From positions 1,780,501-1,844,500 of the forward strand of contig NC_012691.1 of NCBI RefSeq assembly GCF_000023065.1: a DNA stretch of 64,000 nucleotides, in the 5' to 3' direction. Positions 29,261-37,473 of this stretch are shown here, one piece after another. A model generated the notes under the pieces. The model worked only from the letters and a program-made list of their open reading frames with translations. It made no database searches and was not told where the DNA came from. The translations under genes were made by a program, and so were the position numbers. Within the stretch, counting starts at the first letter, position 1, and every line of letters starts with the position of its first letter. Origin of the DNA: Tolumonas auensis DSM 9187. Its GTDB lineage: Bacteria; Pseudomonadota; Gammaproteobacteria; Enterobacterales; Aeromonadaceae.

Positions 29261-30192
29261 CAGCATCCAATACCATCTCAATCAGCTACGCTGATGCTAG
29301 AACATCATCCGGAGATTTGCTCAAGCTTGGCATCATGGTCTTGCTATGGGGTTTCAGCTGGCCAGCCATGAAAATTTGCCTACTTTCGATCAGCCCATTA
29401 TGGTTGGCAGCGATCCGCTTTGGCAGTGCGGCACTGTGTTTGTTCCTTTTTACAGGTATAAGAGGTGAATTAAAATTTCCGGTAAAGCAGGATATCCCAA
29501 TCATCGCGAGTGTCGGTTTGTTACAAATGATGGCCTTTACAGTATTAGGTTTAATCGCCATGACAAAAGTTGCAGCAGGACAAGCAGCCCTACTCGCCTA
29601 CACAACTCCACTATGGGTTTCACTGATCACCGTGGTTGTTTTACGCCGGTCGCTGGGAAAAAGTCAGCTGTATGCGGTAATAGCTGGCTTACTCGGTATT
29701 GTGGTAGTTTTCTCGCCATCACTGTTGAACGGGCAATCAGCTGCAATTATTGGGGATATCATGCTTTTAGGCGCTGCTCTATGTTGGAGTATCGTTATTG
29801 TTCATGTAAGGCAACATCAATGGCATAGTAGTCCGCTGATGCTAGCGCCATGGCAAATGTTACTGTCCGCGCTGCCGCTTATGATCATCGCATTGATAAC
29901 AGAAGGGATCCCTCATATAAATTGGAACACTGAGTTAGTTAGCCTGTTAGTATTTATCGGCCCGCTTGCAACCTGTTTCTGTTTTGTAATTTCTTTGGCG
30001 GTAGGTAGACGTATCAACTCTGTTTCTATGTCTGTTGCAACTTTAGGAGTTCCGGTTATTGGACTGTTCTCTTCGATTCTTTTTTTGGGTGAGAAAATTA
30101 CGCTAGCGATAGCCGTGGGGGTAGTTTTGATCCTCTGTAGTCTGGTTGGAATATTAATTGGTCCAGCAAAAATGGGGGATCAACAGATATAA
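29257..30192 (+). CDS. EamA/DMT-type transporter
   Basis: A 311-residue membrane protein with ten predicted membrane segments in two EamA repeats (FSWPAMKICL in the first; LGVPVIGLFSSILFLGEKI in the second). It overlaps the PLP enzyme by 4 bases (ATGA) and closes the operon. It may export the product of the enzyme or an amino acid; substrate unknown. Confidence 0.9.
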   Translation: MTASNTISISYADARTSSGDLLKLGIMVLLWGFSWPAMKICLLSISPLWLAAIRFGSAALCLFLFTGIRGELKFPVKQDIPIIASVGLLQMMAFTVLGLIAMTKVAAGQAALLAYTTPLWVSLITVVVLRRSLGKSQLYAVIAGLLGIVVVFSPSLLNGQSAAIIGDIMLLGAALCWSIVIVHVRQHQWHSSPLMLAPWQMLLSALPLMIIALITEGIPHINWNTELVSLLVFIGPLATCFCFVISLAVGRRINSVSMSVATLGVPVIGLFSSILFLGEKITLAIAVGVVLILCSLVGILIGPAKMGDQQI

Positions 30193-30254
30193 GTTTGAAC
30201 ATATTATCGGATAGAGATCTATTAAATCATCAGGCAACAGTATTAAATATGAAG

Positions 30255-30280
30255 AAGCCAGAAAATAATCTGGCTTTTTT
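30255..30280 (+). terminator. Rho-independent terminator of the amino-acid operon
   Basis: AAGCCAGA and TCTGGCTT form an 8-bp stem with a 6-base loop, followed by a run of six T. It lies 60 bases after the EamA gene. Confidence 0.9.
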
Positions 30281-30428
30281 GGTCGGTGTGAACAAGCCAC
30301 CGGTCTGATCGCTGGTAAAATTCTCTCTCATTATAAACATAAACAGATATTCAAAAAATTGTTACTCGGCAACGCCGGAACCATCAGATTTGCACTATCC
30401 CATTCGACTCCAGACAAAGCCATAAACA

Positions 30429-30466
30429 AGAAAAAAGGAAATTTCAATTTTGTGCCCATTTTGTGC
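30429..30466 (+). repeat. Att-like direct repeat, right copy, with TGTGCCC tandem motif
   Basis: Thirty-one of 38 positions match 8032-8069 in the same orientation. Here the segment holds two TTTTGTGCCC-type units (30448-30457 and 30459-30468). From memory, tandem TGTGCCC units are common beside integrase genes of tRNA-targeting islands, where they may be arm-binding sites. No integrase gene is next to it. Confidence 0.6.
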
Positions 30467-30603
30467 CCAATTATTTATAGAGTTTCAATAAAATCATTGA
30501 AAAATCTTGAGAGGCATCGACATAAAAAATCCTAACATCATGTTTTATAAATACATAGTGTATGATATGCATACTTATGCTTGGATTAGAGATCCATTGA
30601 TTA

Positions 30604-30644
30604 CATCTTGACATGGTGAGGGTCGATGGTTCGATTCACCGATC
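30604..30644 (+). pseudogene. tRNA-Val(GAC) 3' fragment, likely attachment-site remnant
   Basis: The stretch reads like tRNA-Val(GAC) from the anticodon loop (CTTGACATGGTG, anticodon GAC at 30610-30612) through the variable loop and T arm (GGGTCGATGGTTCGATTC). The 5' half and a proper acceptor stem with CCA are missing, so it cannot make a tRNA. Such 3' fragments are left by integrative elements that use a tRNA gene as att site. The whole gap 30193-30651 contains no gene; besides this it holds the terminator and the att-like repeat. Confidence 0.65.
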
Positions 30645-30651
30645 ATTTTGT

Positions 30652-31590
30652 TCAATATGCCTTTATAGGTGTCATAAACCCGTTCGGTTTAATAGCAATC
30701 AACGAGCAATTTAAATTTTGTAGTACATTCTCTGCTGTATTACCGATTACAAAACCAGGAATGCCACTTCGACCAACAGTCCCCATCACTAATATATCAA
30801 TGTCGTTCTCAGTGATGAATTGAGGAATGACTTCATCCGGACTCCCTCGAACATGAGCAACCTCATAATTCTCAGTGATAGCAAATTCCTGGATTAGTTG
30901 ATTTAATGCATCATGATGATGTTGGCTTGTTGCATTAACAAACTTGACGAGATCATCCGTGTCTACTTTAACACTCATATTCCTCGACAAATATTCTTCA
31001 AATATATAATCCCAACAAGATATTATTTTAAGTTTTCCATTATAGGTGTCGGCGAGTGACCTTGAAATCTCGAGTAAATGTAATGATAGAGAATGGCCCT
31101 CCGCAGTCGGACTTAATGGGTCAATTGCAACTGCGATATTCTTTTCATGATCCTTTTTATGTGTTGCCTTTGATATCCACGCCGGGCAGGGACATTTACG
31201 TAAAATGTCCATATCGATTGCTTTGAAACCACGTTCATCATCAATCTTTTCTGCATCTTTAATTAACAGATCATAACCGTTTTTGATGATATGACGAATG
31301 ATGTAGATCGATGGGATACTGCTATATTCAATCTTGAAGTTCAGAGCGACATCAGACTCGTTCGCGGCAAATTCGCTTCGGGTAGCCTTGAGTTCATGCT
31401 TAAATTTGTCCGCTATGGAAAATTCAAAAACAGGCTTATATTCAGACAATTCTTTGGGAAATTCAGGACAAACAATCAACACATCCAGCTTTGCCTGGTT
31501 CTGATGAGCTAAGCGAACAGCATGTTTTAATGAGTTTTTTACTTCTAACATTCCATTGCTAACTAATAGAATCTTCTTGAAATTCAGCAT
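30652..31590 (-). CDS. Universal stress protein, two tandem UspA domains
   Basis: A 312-residue cytoplasmic protein with two UspA-like halves (about 1-145 and 150-312), similar in layout to UspE. The second half ends with the ATP-binding type motif GTVGRSGIPGFVIGNTAENVL (G-x2-G-x9-G-S/N), so nucleotide binding is plausible; the first half lacks it. The start at 31590 (MLNFKKILLV) is chosen for GAGGG seven bases upstream. Usp proteins respond to starvation or stress. The gene stands alone and is flanked by remnants, so it may be part of a transferred segment. Confidence 0.9.
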   Translation of the reverse strand: MLNFKKILLVSNGMLEVKNSLKHAVRLAHQNQAKLDVLIVCPEFPKELSEYKPVFEFSIADKFKHELKATRSEFAANESDVALNFKIEYSSIPSIYIIRHIIKNGYDLLIKDAEKIDDERGFKAIDMDILRKCPCPAWISKATHKKDHEKNIAVAIDPLSPTAEGHSLSLHLLEISRSLADTYNGKLKIISCWDYIFEEYLSRNMSVKVDTDDLVKFVNATSQHHHDALNQLIQEFAITENYEVAHVRGSPDEVIPQFITENDIDILVMGTVGRSGIPGFVIGNTAENVLQNLNCSLIAIKPNGFMTPIKAY

Positions 31591-31759
31591 GATTTTTCCC
31601 TCGATCAACTCATAAATACAAGCCCTTTTGAGTACTTACCTTGCTTAGCCTTGCCACAATCCTGCGAATTTAATGTGTAGGTAACAATTGGAGATATCTA
31701 TATAAATGTATACCAAAATACGTGGGTCTGTATGTCGCACGATAAAAAACCAGAGTGTC

Positions 31760-31899
31760 GTGGCTTACTTTAATATCAGCATGCCAACCGTTCAGCTGAG
31801 CCTGACCTCATGCATAGTCGGTTTGGCTGTTGGTCAGCTGACATCGGGCCACTGAGCGATAAATATCGTCGTAAAATGCCCGCTTCTTTGCTTTATTAA
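31760..31899 (+). pseudogene. Fragment of a Bcr/CflA-type MFS drug transporter, frameshifted
   Basis: From 31781 the frame reads MPTVQLSLTSCIVGLAVGQL and stops at 31853 just after a Ser-Gly; reading on in another frame from about 31848 gives GPLSDKYRRKMPASLLY and a stop at 31897. Together this is the conserved transmembrane-1/2 loop of Bcr/CflA multidrug transporters (VQL-x-L-T...GLA-x-GQL...GPLSD-x-YGRR). One base is missing near 31850, and the rest of the gene is absent. It lies in the 326-base gap between the Usp gene and the radical SAM gene, in which nothing else is seen. Confidence 0.75.
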
Positions 31900-31916
31900 G
31901 ATGGTAATAATCTGGA

Positions 31917-33038
31917 TCAAAATAACTCCAATTGTGGTGACCCAAATCGCCGGGTAAAGAGTGAGTGATCCAGATCGTCCAGGCTAATCTCCCGAAACCC
32001 CAATTGCCGGAAGTAACCCCGGAATTGGCCGAGCAGTTGTGCGGCTAATAGCCCCTCGCCCGTCATCCTGGTTTCGAAACTGAACTGTTTGCTGAAATCA
32101 GTCCGACATTCATCAATGCGGCTCATGACATCAGTTTTTAAATGCGGCATGTGCTGTTCCAGCCAGTCGGAAAAGAGTCCTTTGACTTCATGTGGCAGAC
32201 GGATCAGGATATATCCCATACAGGTCGCTCCGGCCGCTCGGGCTGCCGTCATGATGGCTTCCATTTCATGATCATTGACCCCCGGGATCACTGGCGAAAA
32301 CATCGCTTTTACCGGAATACCCGCTTCTGATAATCGTCTGATGGTGTCTAATCTGGCTTTGGGCAAAGACGCGCGAGGTTCAAGAATCCGGCTGAGTTCG
32401 TGTTGCAAACTGGTGAGCGTAAAATGCACTTCAACCAGATTATTTTTTGCCAGACGCTGCAGAATATCTATATCCCGCTCGATCAGACTGTTTTTGGTCA
32501 GAACGGAAACCGGATGCCGAAACTCTTCCATCACCTGAAGCAAACGCCGTGTGACTTCAAATTTACGCTCAATCGGCTGATAGGCGTCAGTATTAGTTCC
32601 CAACCCTATCACTGCTGGTCTGTATGACGGTTTCGAAAATTCAGCCCGTAGTAATTCGTCCGCATTGGTTTTTACAAACAGCTTTGATTCAAAATCGAGG
32701 CCCGGCGACAAGTTGTAATAAGCATGTGTTGGTCTGGCGTAACAATAGATGCAGCCATGCTCACAGCCGATATACGGATTGACGGTTTTAGACCATGGAA
32801 TATCCGGCGATTGATTGGTGCTGATGATTGATTTGGCGGTAACAGCTTTTACTTCGGTCTGCAGAACGGATGACTCGAGGTTGTTCTCATGAAACGAGAT
32901 TGGCTCTAACTGCCCGAAACGGCCTGTTCGCCGATCAGACGCTCCTCGCTTTTTCGGCAGCGGTCGTCCTTTGCATTGTGACGGTTCACAATATTTAAAT
33001 TTCCCGCATGTACAAACACTTCGGCTCAACATAATCAC
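31917..33038 (-). CDS. PA0069-type radical SAM protein
   Basis: A 373-residue radical SAM enzyme of the spore-photoproduct-lyase-like (PA0069) family, whose reaction is unknown. The 4Fe-4S/SAM motif is C92-x3-C96-x2-C99 (GCEHGCIYCYARPTHAY). Other family features: KTVNPYIG before it and IGLGTNTDAYQPIER after it. The N-terminus has extra cysteines (CTCGKFKYC and C22) before the usual RGA-x-S-x-x-x-GRF stretch, which is not typical and could be a small metal site or an over-long start. It starts one base after the stop of the LysR gene, so the two are co-transcribed. Confidence 0.88.
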   Translation of the reverse strand: MIMLSRSVCTCGKFKYCEPSQCKGRPLPKKRGASDRRTGRFGQLEPISFHENNLESSVLQTEVKAVTAKSIISTNQSPDIPWSKTVNPYIGCEHGCIYCYARPTHAYYNLSPGLDFESKLFVKTNADELLRAEFSKPSYRPAVIGLGTNTDAYQPIERKFEVTRRLLQVMEEFRHPVSVLTKNSLIERDIDILQRLAKNNLVEVHFTLTSLQHELSRILEPRASLPKARLDTIRRLSEAGIPVKAMFSPVIPGVNDHEMEAIMTAARAAGATCMGYILIRLPHEVKGLFSDWLEQHMPHLKTDVMSRIDECRTDFSKQFSFETRMTGEGLLAAQLLGQFRGYFRQLGFREISLDDLDHSLFTRRFGSPQLELF

Positions 33039-33941
33039 CTATGCCTGTTCGGTTTGATTGATACCAAAACTGGCGACAATGAAATCAACAAAACTACGCA
33101 ATTTAGGCGTCATGCGTCGATCGGGGGTATGTACCAGATGCATTGGCCGGGTTGGCGCTTTGTATTCCGGTAAAATTTCCACAAGCTGCCCGGACTGCAG
33201 ATAGGGCGTGACCAATTCAGATGGTTGCAGCATGATCCCTGCCCCACACAGACCGGCGCAGACGATGGCTTCGCCACTATCTGACATCAGACGCCCTTTC
33301 ACTTGCACGGTTTTATGACCATCAGGGCCATCGAATGTCCAGGTCGTTCGCAGTTCCGTATGTGAAAATCCCAGGCACTCATGACGCGTCAGATCATCGG
33401 GTGTTAATAAGGGCTCATGGGTTTCCATATAACGGGGCGATGCACATAAAATCAGGCGGTAGGGCCGTAGCTGACGGGCAATCAAACCACTGTCTGAAAG
33501 CTCACCGATCCGGAATATCGCATCAAAACCCTCATCAATCAGATCGATGTAGCGGTTCGATAAACATAATTCGACCGAAACTTCAGGATATAACTGCATA
33601 TATTCCGCAATCTTCGGTGTCAGCGCATGCACACCAAACGTCACAGAAGCATTGATCCGAAGTTTCCCCTTGGGAACAATACGCGTCTGTGCTGCCAGCC
33701 CTTCTGCAATCTCCATTTCCGCCAGAATATTCCGGGCCCGTTCATAAAAAGTGGCGCCGATTTCCGTCAAATGCTGACTGCGGGTTGTTCTGTTCAACAA
33801 TCTGACGCCTAAATGCTGCTCCAGCATGCGGACATTTTTTCCAACGAGCTGTGGCGACATTTGCAGAGCATCTGCCGCCGCTGAAAATGAGCCCAGCTCT
33901 ACGGCTTTGACAAACATGGTCATGCTGAATAAACGATCCAT
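33039..33941 (-). CDS. LysR family transcriptional regulator
   Basis: A 300-residue LysR protein. The ATG at 33941 (MDRLFSMTMF) is chosen because GGAG lies six bases upstream; a GTG 12 bases earlier is possible. The winged HTH covers residues 1-60 (SFSAAADALQMSPQLVGKNVRMLEQ), the rest is the effector domain. It is divergent from the NADP-oxidoreductase gene, with a clear palindrome between them, and is followed at once by the radical SAM gene. Confidence 0.93.
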   Translation of the reverse strand: MDRLFSMTMFVKAVELGSFSAAADALQMSPQLVGKNVRMLEQHLGVRLLNRTTRSQHLTEIGATFYERARNILAEMEIAEGLAAQTRIVPKGKLRINASVTFGVHALTPKIAEYMQLYPEVSVELCLSNRYIDLIDEGFDAIFRIGELSDSGLIARQLRPYRLILCASPRYMETHEPLLTPDDLTRHECLGFSHTELRTTWTFDGPDGHKTVQVKGRLMSDSGEAIVCAGLCGAGIMLQPSELVTPYLQSGQLVEILPEYKAPTRPMHLVHTPDRRMTPKLRSFVDFIVASFGINQTEQA

Positions 33942-34080
33942 TTCTTTCTCCACATCACATCGGGTGCAAGCTCATGAAACGGCACCGTTTACGGGCAATC
34001 TCAGACAGAAATCAGTTCACAATAAAGGAACTGCTCATTGGGATAAATAGCCGAAATGTTTACACATTGACAACATAATG

Positions 34081-34099
34081 TTTCTAATCGAATTAGAAA
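34081..34099. promoter_or_regulatory. Palindromic operator between LysR and oxidoreductase genes
   Basis: TTTCTAAT-CGA-ATTAGAAA has perfect 8-bp arms. It overlaps the expected promoter zone of the oxidoreductase gene and fits a LysR-type site. TTTCTAATTAG recurs at 38231-38241, ahead of another LysR-linked gene. Confidence 0.55.
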
Positions 34100-34190
34100 T
34101 GATTCATTACAAGTGTTGAATCAAGATGGATATTTATCCAACCCATCTGGTCTTTTTATAGTGGCTGCATATTCACAGAGGAGAAAAACA

Positions 34191-34817
34191 ATGCAAGTAG
34201 CAGTGATTGGCACAGGTAATATGGGTTCAGGTCTGGCATCTATTCTTGCTCAGGCAAAGCATGAAGTGACAATTGGCAGCCGCGATATGGCGAAAGCCGC
34301 CACGCTGGCCTCACAAGTTGGTCATGGCGCAGTCGGCGGTGATATTGAAGCTGCGGTAAAAATGGCTGATGTTGTGATTCTGGCGATCCCATTCCCTTTT
34401 GCAGAAGAAACGCTGAAAGCAGCCGGTGATCTGTCCAAAAAAATCATCATTGATATATCAAACCCAATCACACCAGATTTTCAGAGCTTGTTGATTGGTC
34501 ATACGACATCTGCAGCGGAAGAGATTCAGAAACTGGCACCACAGGCCAAAGTCGTGAAAGCATTTAACACCATTTTTGCGCAGTTATTGCCGACTGAAGC
34601 ACGTGAAGGAAAAACGCTACAGGTCTTCGTTGCAGCTGATGATGCCGGTGCGAAAGCAGAGGTCTCTGCGTTAGTAAAATCTCTGGGATTCGACGCTGTC
34701 GATGCGGGCCCGTTAAGCAACAGCCGTTTCATTGAACCGATTGGTGAAATGAATATTCACTTCGGCTATTTCCTAGGTTGGGGCCCGGTTTCTGCGCCTA
34801 TGTGGCCACGCGCTTAA
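34191..34817 (+). CDS. NADPH-dependent F420 reductase-like oxidoreductase
   Basis: A 208-residue Rossmann-fold protein of the family that includes F420H2:NADP oxidoreductase. It starts MQVAVIGTGNMGSGLAS, with GxGxMG for dinucleotide binding. The start at 34191 is chosen for GAGGAG seven bases upstream. Proteobacteria of this group do not generally make F420, so here it is best read as an NADP-linked reductase of unknown substrate, probably controlled by the divergent LysR protein. The final residues (WPRA) look complete. Confidence 0.85.
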   Translation: MQVAVIGTGNMGSGLASILAQAKHEVTIGSRDMAKAATLASQVGHGAVGGDIEAAVKMADVVILAIPFPFAEETLKAAGDLSKKIIIDISNPITPDFQSLLIGHTTSAAEEIQKLAPQAKVVKAFNTIFAQLLPTEAREGKTLQVFVAADDAGAKAEVSALVKSLGFDAVDAGPLSNSRFIEPIGEMNIHFGYFLGWGPVSAPMWPRA

Positions 34818-34867
34818 TGCTACTGAGGCTTTCTATCCCCTTCAGCAGTTAAATCATATATAGCCTC

Positions 34868-34898
34868 TATAGGGGATAATTTGAGTTTATCCCCTATA
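34868..34898. terminator. 12-bp hairpin after the oxidoreductase gene
   Basis: TATAGGGGATAA and TTATCCCCTATA form a perfect 12-bp stem with a 7-base loop. No long T-run follows, but it lies 50 bases behind one gene and 100 bases behind the convergent yqjG gene, so a two-way terminator is likely. Confidence 0.55.
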
Positions 34899-34998
34899 AA
34901 TGAAGATCCAAAAACAAACCGCTGCAGTGAGTTGTGCTGCCGCTTTTTCGCTTTCAGTCCATGGAATGACTAAATCGTTTTTGCCATCTTGATACCCC

Positions 34999-35958
34999 TT
35001 AATATCCGTAATCGCTCATGTCGGGACCTGCCGGGACAATGCCATTCGGGTTCAGTGCTTTAATCGAGTAGTAGCCCTGTTTGATATGATCAATGTTCAC
35101 TGTTTCACGAATAACGGGAATCGTCAGCATGCGTTTCACATAGGCATTGAGCAATGGATATGCCCTGAGTTGTCGTAAATTACACTTAAACAACCCGTGA
35201 TAAGCAGCATCAAAACGGATCAACGTGACAAACAACCGGATATCAGTTTCCGTGAGCTGCCCGCCAATCAGAAATTCCCGTTCATCACTGAATCGCTGTT
35301 CCAGTGAGTTCAGCATACTGAATACATCCTCACAGGCTTCCTGATAACTCACCTGAGAAGTCGCAAATCCGGCACGGTAAACACCGTTATTAAGTTTCTG
35401 GTAAATCTCGTCATTCAGCGTGTCAATTTCATTACTGAGCACAGCGGGATACAGGTCGATATCGCTTGATGCCAGCGCACCGAAACCACTGTTCAGCATA
35501 CGAACAATATCGGCTGATTCATTGTTCACGATGGTTCTGAGCTTTTTATCCCACAAGACGGGCACCGTCGCACGGCCGGTATAATTTGCATCCGCTTGGG
35601 TGTAAAGCTGGTGCAGCCATTCCGCGCCATTGAGTTCATCACGGTCAGCGCCCGGGTAATCACCGAAGTGCCAGCCCTGATCTAATATCCATGGCTCAAC
35701 CACTGACACACTGATCACCGATTCCAGCCCTTTTAACTTGCGGGCGATCAACGTACGCGATGCCCAGGGGCAAATCAGTGCGACATACAGATGATAGCGA
35801 TCAGGTTCAGCGTTAAATCCGCCTGTGCCGGTTATCCCCGGTTTTCCGTCCGGAGTAACCCAATTACGGAAACCGGAGATCTGACGGACAAAGCCCCCTT
35901 TTGCATCCGATGCCTGCACCGGATGCCAGTTTGCGTTCCATTTTCCATTTACTAACAT
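34999..35958 (-). CDS. yqjG: Glutathionyl-hydroquinone reductase, YqjG/PcpF type
   Basis: A 319-residue xi-class glutathione transferase that reduces glutathionyl-hydroquinones. The catalytic Cys63 lies in the LICPWASRTL motif, the same number as in E. coli YqjG, and WHFGDYPGADRDELNGAEWL region features of the family follow. The C-terminal all-alpha GST domain covers about residues 170-300. It is 11 bases behind the DoxX gene, the same yqjF-yqjG pairing known from E. coli. Confidence 0.94.
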   Translation of the reverse strand: MLVNGKWNANWHPVQASDAKGGFVRQISGFRNWVTPDGKPGITGTGGFNAEPDRYHLYVALICPWASRTLIARKLKGLESVISVSVVEPWILDQGWHFGDYPGADRDELNGAEWLHQLYTQADANYTGRATVPVLWDKKLRTIVNNESADIVRMLNSGFGALASSDIDLYPAVLSNEIDTLNDEIYQKLNNGVYRAGFATSQVSYQEACEDVFSMLNSLEQRFSDEREFLIGGQLTETDIRLFVTLIRFDAAYHGLFKCNLRQLRAYPLLNAYVKRMLTIPVIRETVNIDHIKQGYYSIKALNPNGIVPAGPDMSDYGY

Positions 35959-35969
35959 GGCTGGCCTGC

Positions 35970-36377
35970 CTATTTTTTCATCATAGTAGGTTTCAGGGCA
36001 AACTTACCGTCGCCGGTCAGCGCAAGTACAATCAGTCCGACAATCCAGAATGCCAGGAATTCCCAACCACCGTTTGGATTGCTGAAGAAGAATCCGGCAG
36101 ATCCGTGCACGGTGACGATCGCACCCAGTAATATCGGGATCAGCGCGACAGCGACGATACGTGCATAGATACCAAGGATTAACGCTATGCCCCCAATCAG
36201 TTCCACGCCCATGGTTAAATAAGCCAGTCCGCCCGGAAGGCCGAGGGATGTGAAAAATTGAGCCGTACCGGCCGGTGTAAACACGAAATATTTCAGGCCG
36301 AAGTGAGCCAGAAACAGGGTGCCCAATGCAAGACGCATAATCAGTGCGGCATAAGGTGCGGTATGGTTATTAGTCAT
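35970..36377 (-). CDS. DoxX family membrane protein (YqjF-like)
   Basis: A 135-residue inner-membrane protein with four membrane segments (for example LALGTLFLAHFGLKYFV and LIGGIALILGIYARI). GAGAGGAAA precedes the start. In E. coli the related yqjF is induced by aromatic electrophiles and is transcribed with yqjG, as here. Confidence 0.9.
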   Translation of the reverse strand: MTNNHTAPYAALIMRLALGTLFLAHFGLKYFVFTPAGTAQFFTSLGLPGGLAYLTMGVELIGGIALILGIYARIVAVALIPILLGAIVTVHGSAGFFFSNPNGGWEFLAFWIVGLIVLALTGDGKFALKPTMMKK

Positions 36378-36468
36378 GATGATTTCCTCTCAGTCTGTGA
36401 ATGTTGACGAGAGTTAATGTAGCTGACTTCCTTAAAAAGGATTATCCCCTCAAAAAGGGGAAGATTAC

Positions 36469-36481
36469 TTCCATATTGGAA
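36469..36481. promoter_or_regulatory. Palindrome upstream of the doxX-yqjG pair
   Basis: TTCCA-TAT-TGGAA lies about 92 bases ahead of the doxX start and just after the LysR stop. A second small hairpin, TCCCCT/AGGGGA, is at 36445-36461. The palindrome is a candidate LysR-type operator; the hairpin could end the LysR transcript. Confidence 0.4.
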
Positions 36482-36485
36482 ATAA

Positions 36486-37397
36486 TCACCACCCTTTCTC
36501 CCACTCTGGCTCACCGGATAACGCGGTAACGAGAAAATCGATCACTGCGCGGGACTTTCTGGCCAGATGCTTTGCCGGCGGATACAGCGCATACAGCCCT
36601 AAAATCGGGAGTTCACAATTGGTCAGCACAGGCACAACTTCTTTTGCTCTCAGCGCATCAGCAGCGACAAACGACGGTAACCGGGCGATCCCCAGCCCGG
36701 CACAGGCCGCTTTCAGACAGACTTCCGCATTGGAAAATTTCAGACGGCCATTGACCGGGTATTCATCAATGACCTTATTCTGATCCAGAAATGGCCAGAT
36801 AAACGGATCACGAAAATTGGTATCCAGAATACATTCATGTTGGGACAATTCATGCCAGTGCGCAGGCATTCCCCGCTCGTTAAGATAGCCGGGCGACGCC
36901 ACATGGATCACCCGGATATCGCACAGTTTTCTGGCTATCAGGCTACTGTCAGACAGTTTTCCGATCCGTAATGCCAAATCAAAACCATCATCCACGACGT
37001 TGACCAGTCTGTCAGAAAAACTGACATCCAGTTCGATCTGCGGATAACGCTGAGCAAAAGCGATCAGATGCGTTGCCAGTTGCATTGAACCAAACGTTAC
37101 CGGCGCTGAAATACGCACCTTGCCAGAGGGAGAATCTGACGTGTTACGAATGTCATCATTCAAAGCGTCGTAGTCATCGAGCAGTCTTTTCACGCGTTCA
37201 TAATAAGCCAGTCCGATCTCCGTTGCGGCTAACGCTCGGGTGCTGCGTTTGAAAAGTTGTACACCTAAATTCTGCTCCAGCCTCGAAATCAGTTTGGAGG
37301 CTTGCCCACTGCTTATTCCCAATCGTTGGGCCGCGCTGGCAAAACTACCAACATCCATGACAGCAACAAACATTCGATCACAGTCCAGTCGCTCCAC
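36486..37397 (-). CDS. LysR family transcriptional regulator
   Basis: A 303-residue LysR protein with HTH at residues 1-60 (SFASAAQRLGISSGQASKLIS). The start is a GTG at 37397 with GAGGGG seven bases upstream. It is the gene ahead of doxX-yqjG on the same strand. In E. coli the LysR protein YhaJ controls yqjF in response to aromatic electrophiles, so a similar role is reasonable but unproven. Confidence 0.93.
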   Translation of the reverse strand: MERLDCDRMFVAVMDVGSFASAAQRLGISSGQASKLISRLEQNLGVQLFKRSTRALAATEIGLAYYERVKRLLDDYDALNDDIRNTSDSPSGKVRISAPVTFGSMQLATHLIAFAQRYPQIELDVSFSDRLVNVVDDGFDLALRIGKLSDSSLIARKLCDIRVIHVASPGYLNERGMPAHWHELSQHECILDTNFRDPFIWPFLDQNKVIDEYPVNGRLKFSNAEVCLKAACAGLGIARLPSFVAADALRAKEVVPVLTNCELPILGLYALYPPAKHLARKSRAVIDFLVTALSGEPEWEKGW

Positions 37398-37473
37398 CGG
37401 TTTACCCCTCTGATTGTTTTGATGACCAGCCCGTTTGTTTTCATATCATTAGCGGCCCAATGCTGCCAGTGAT

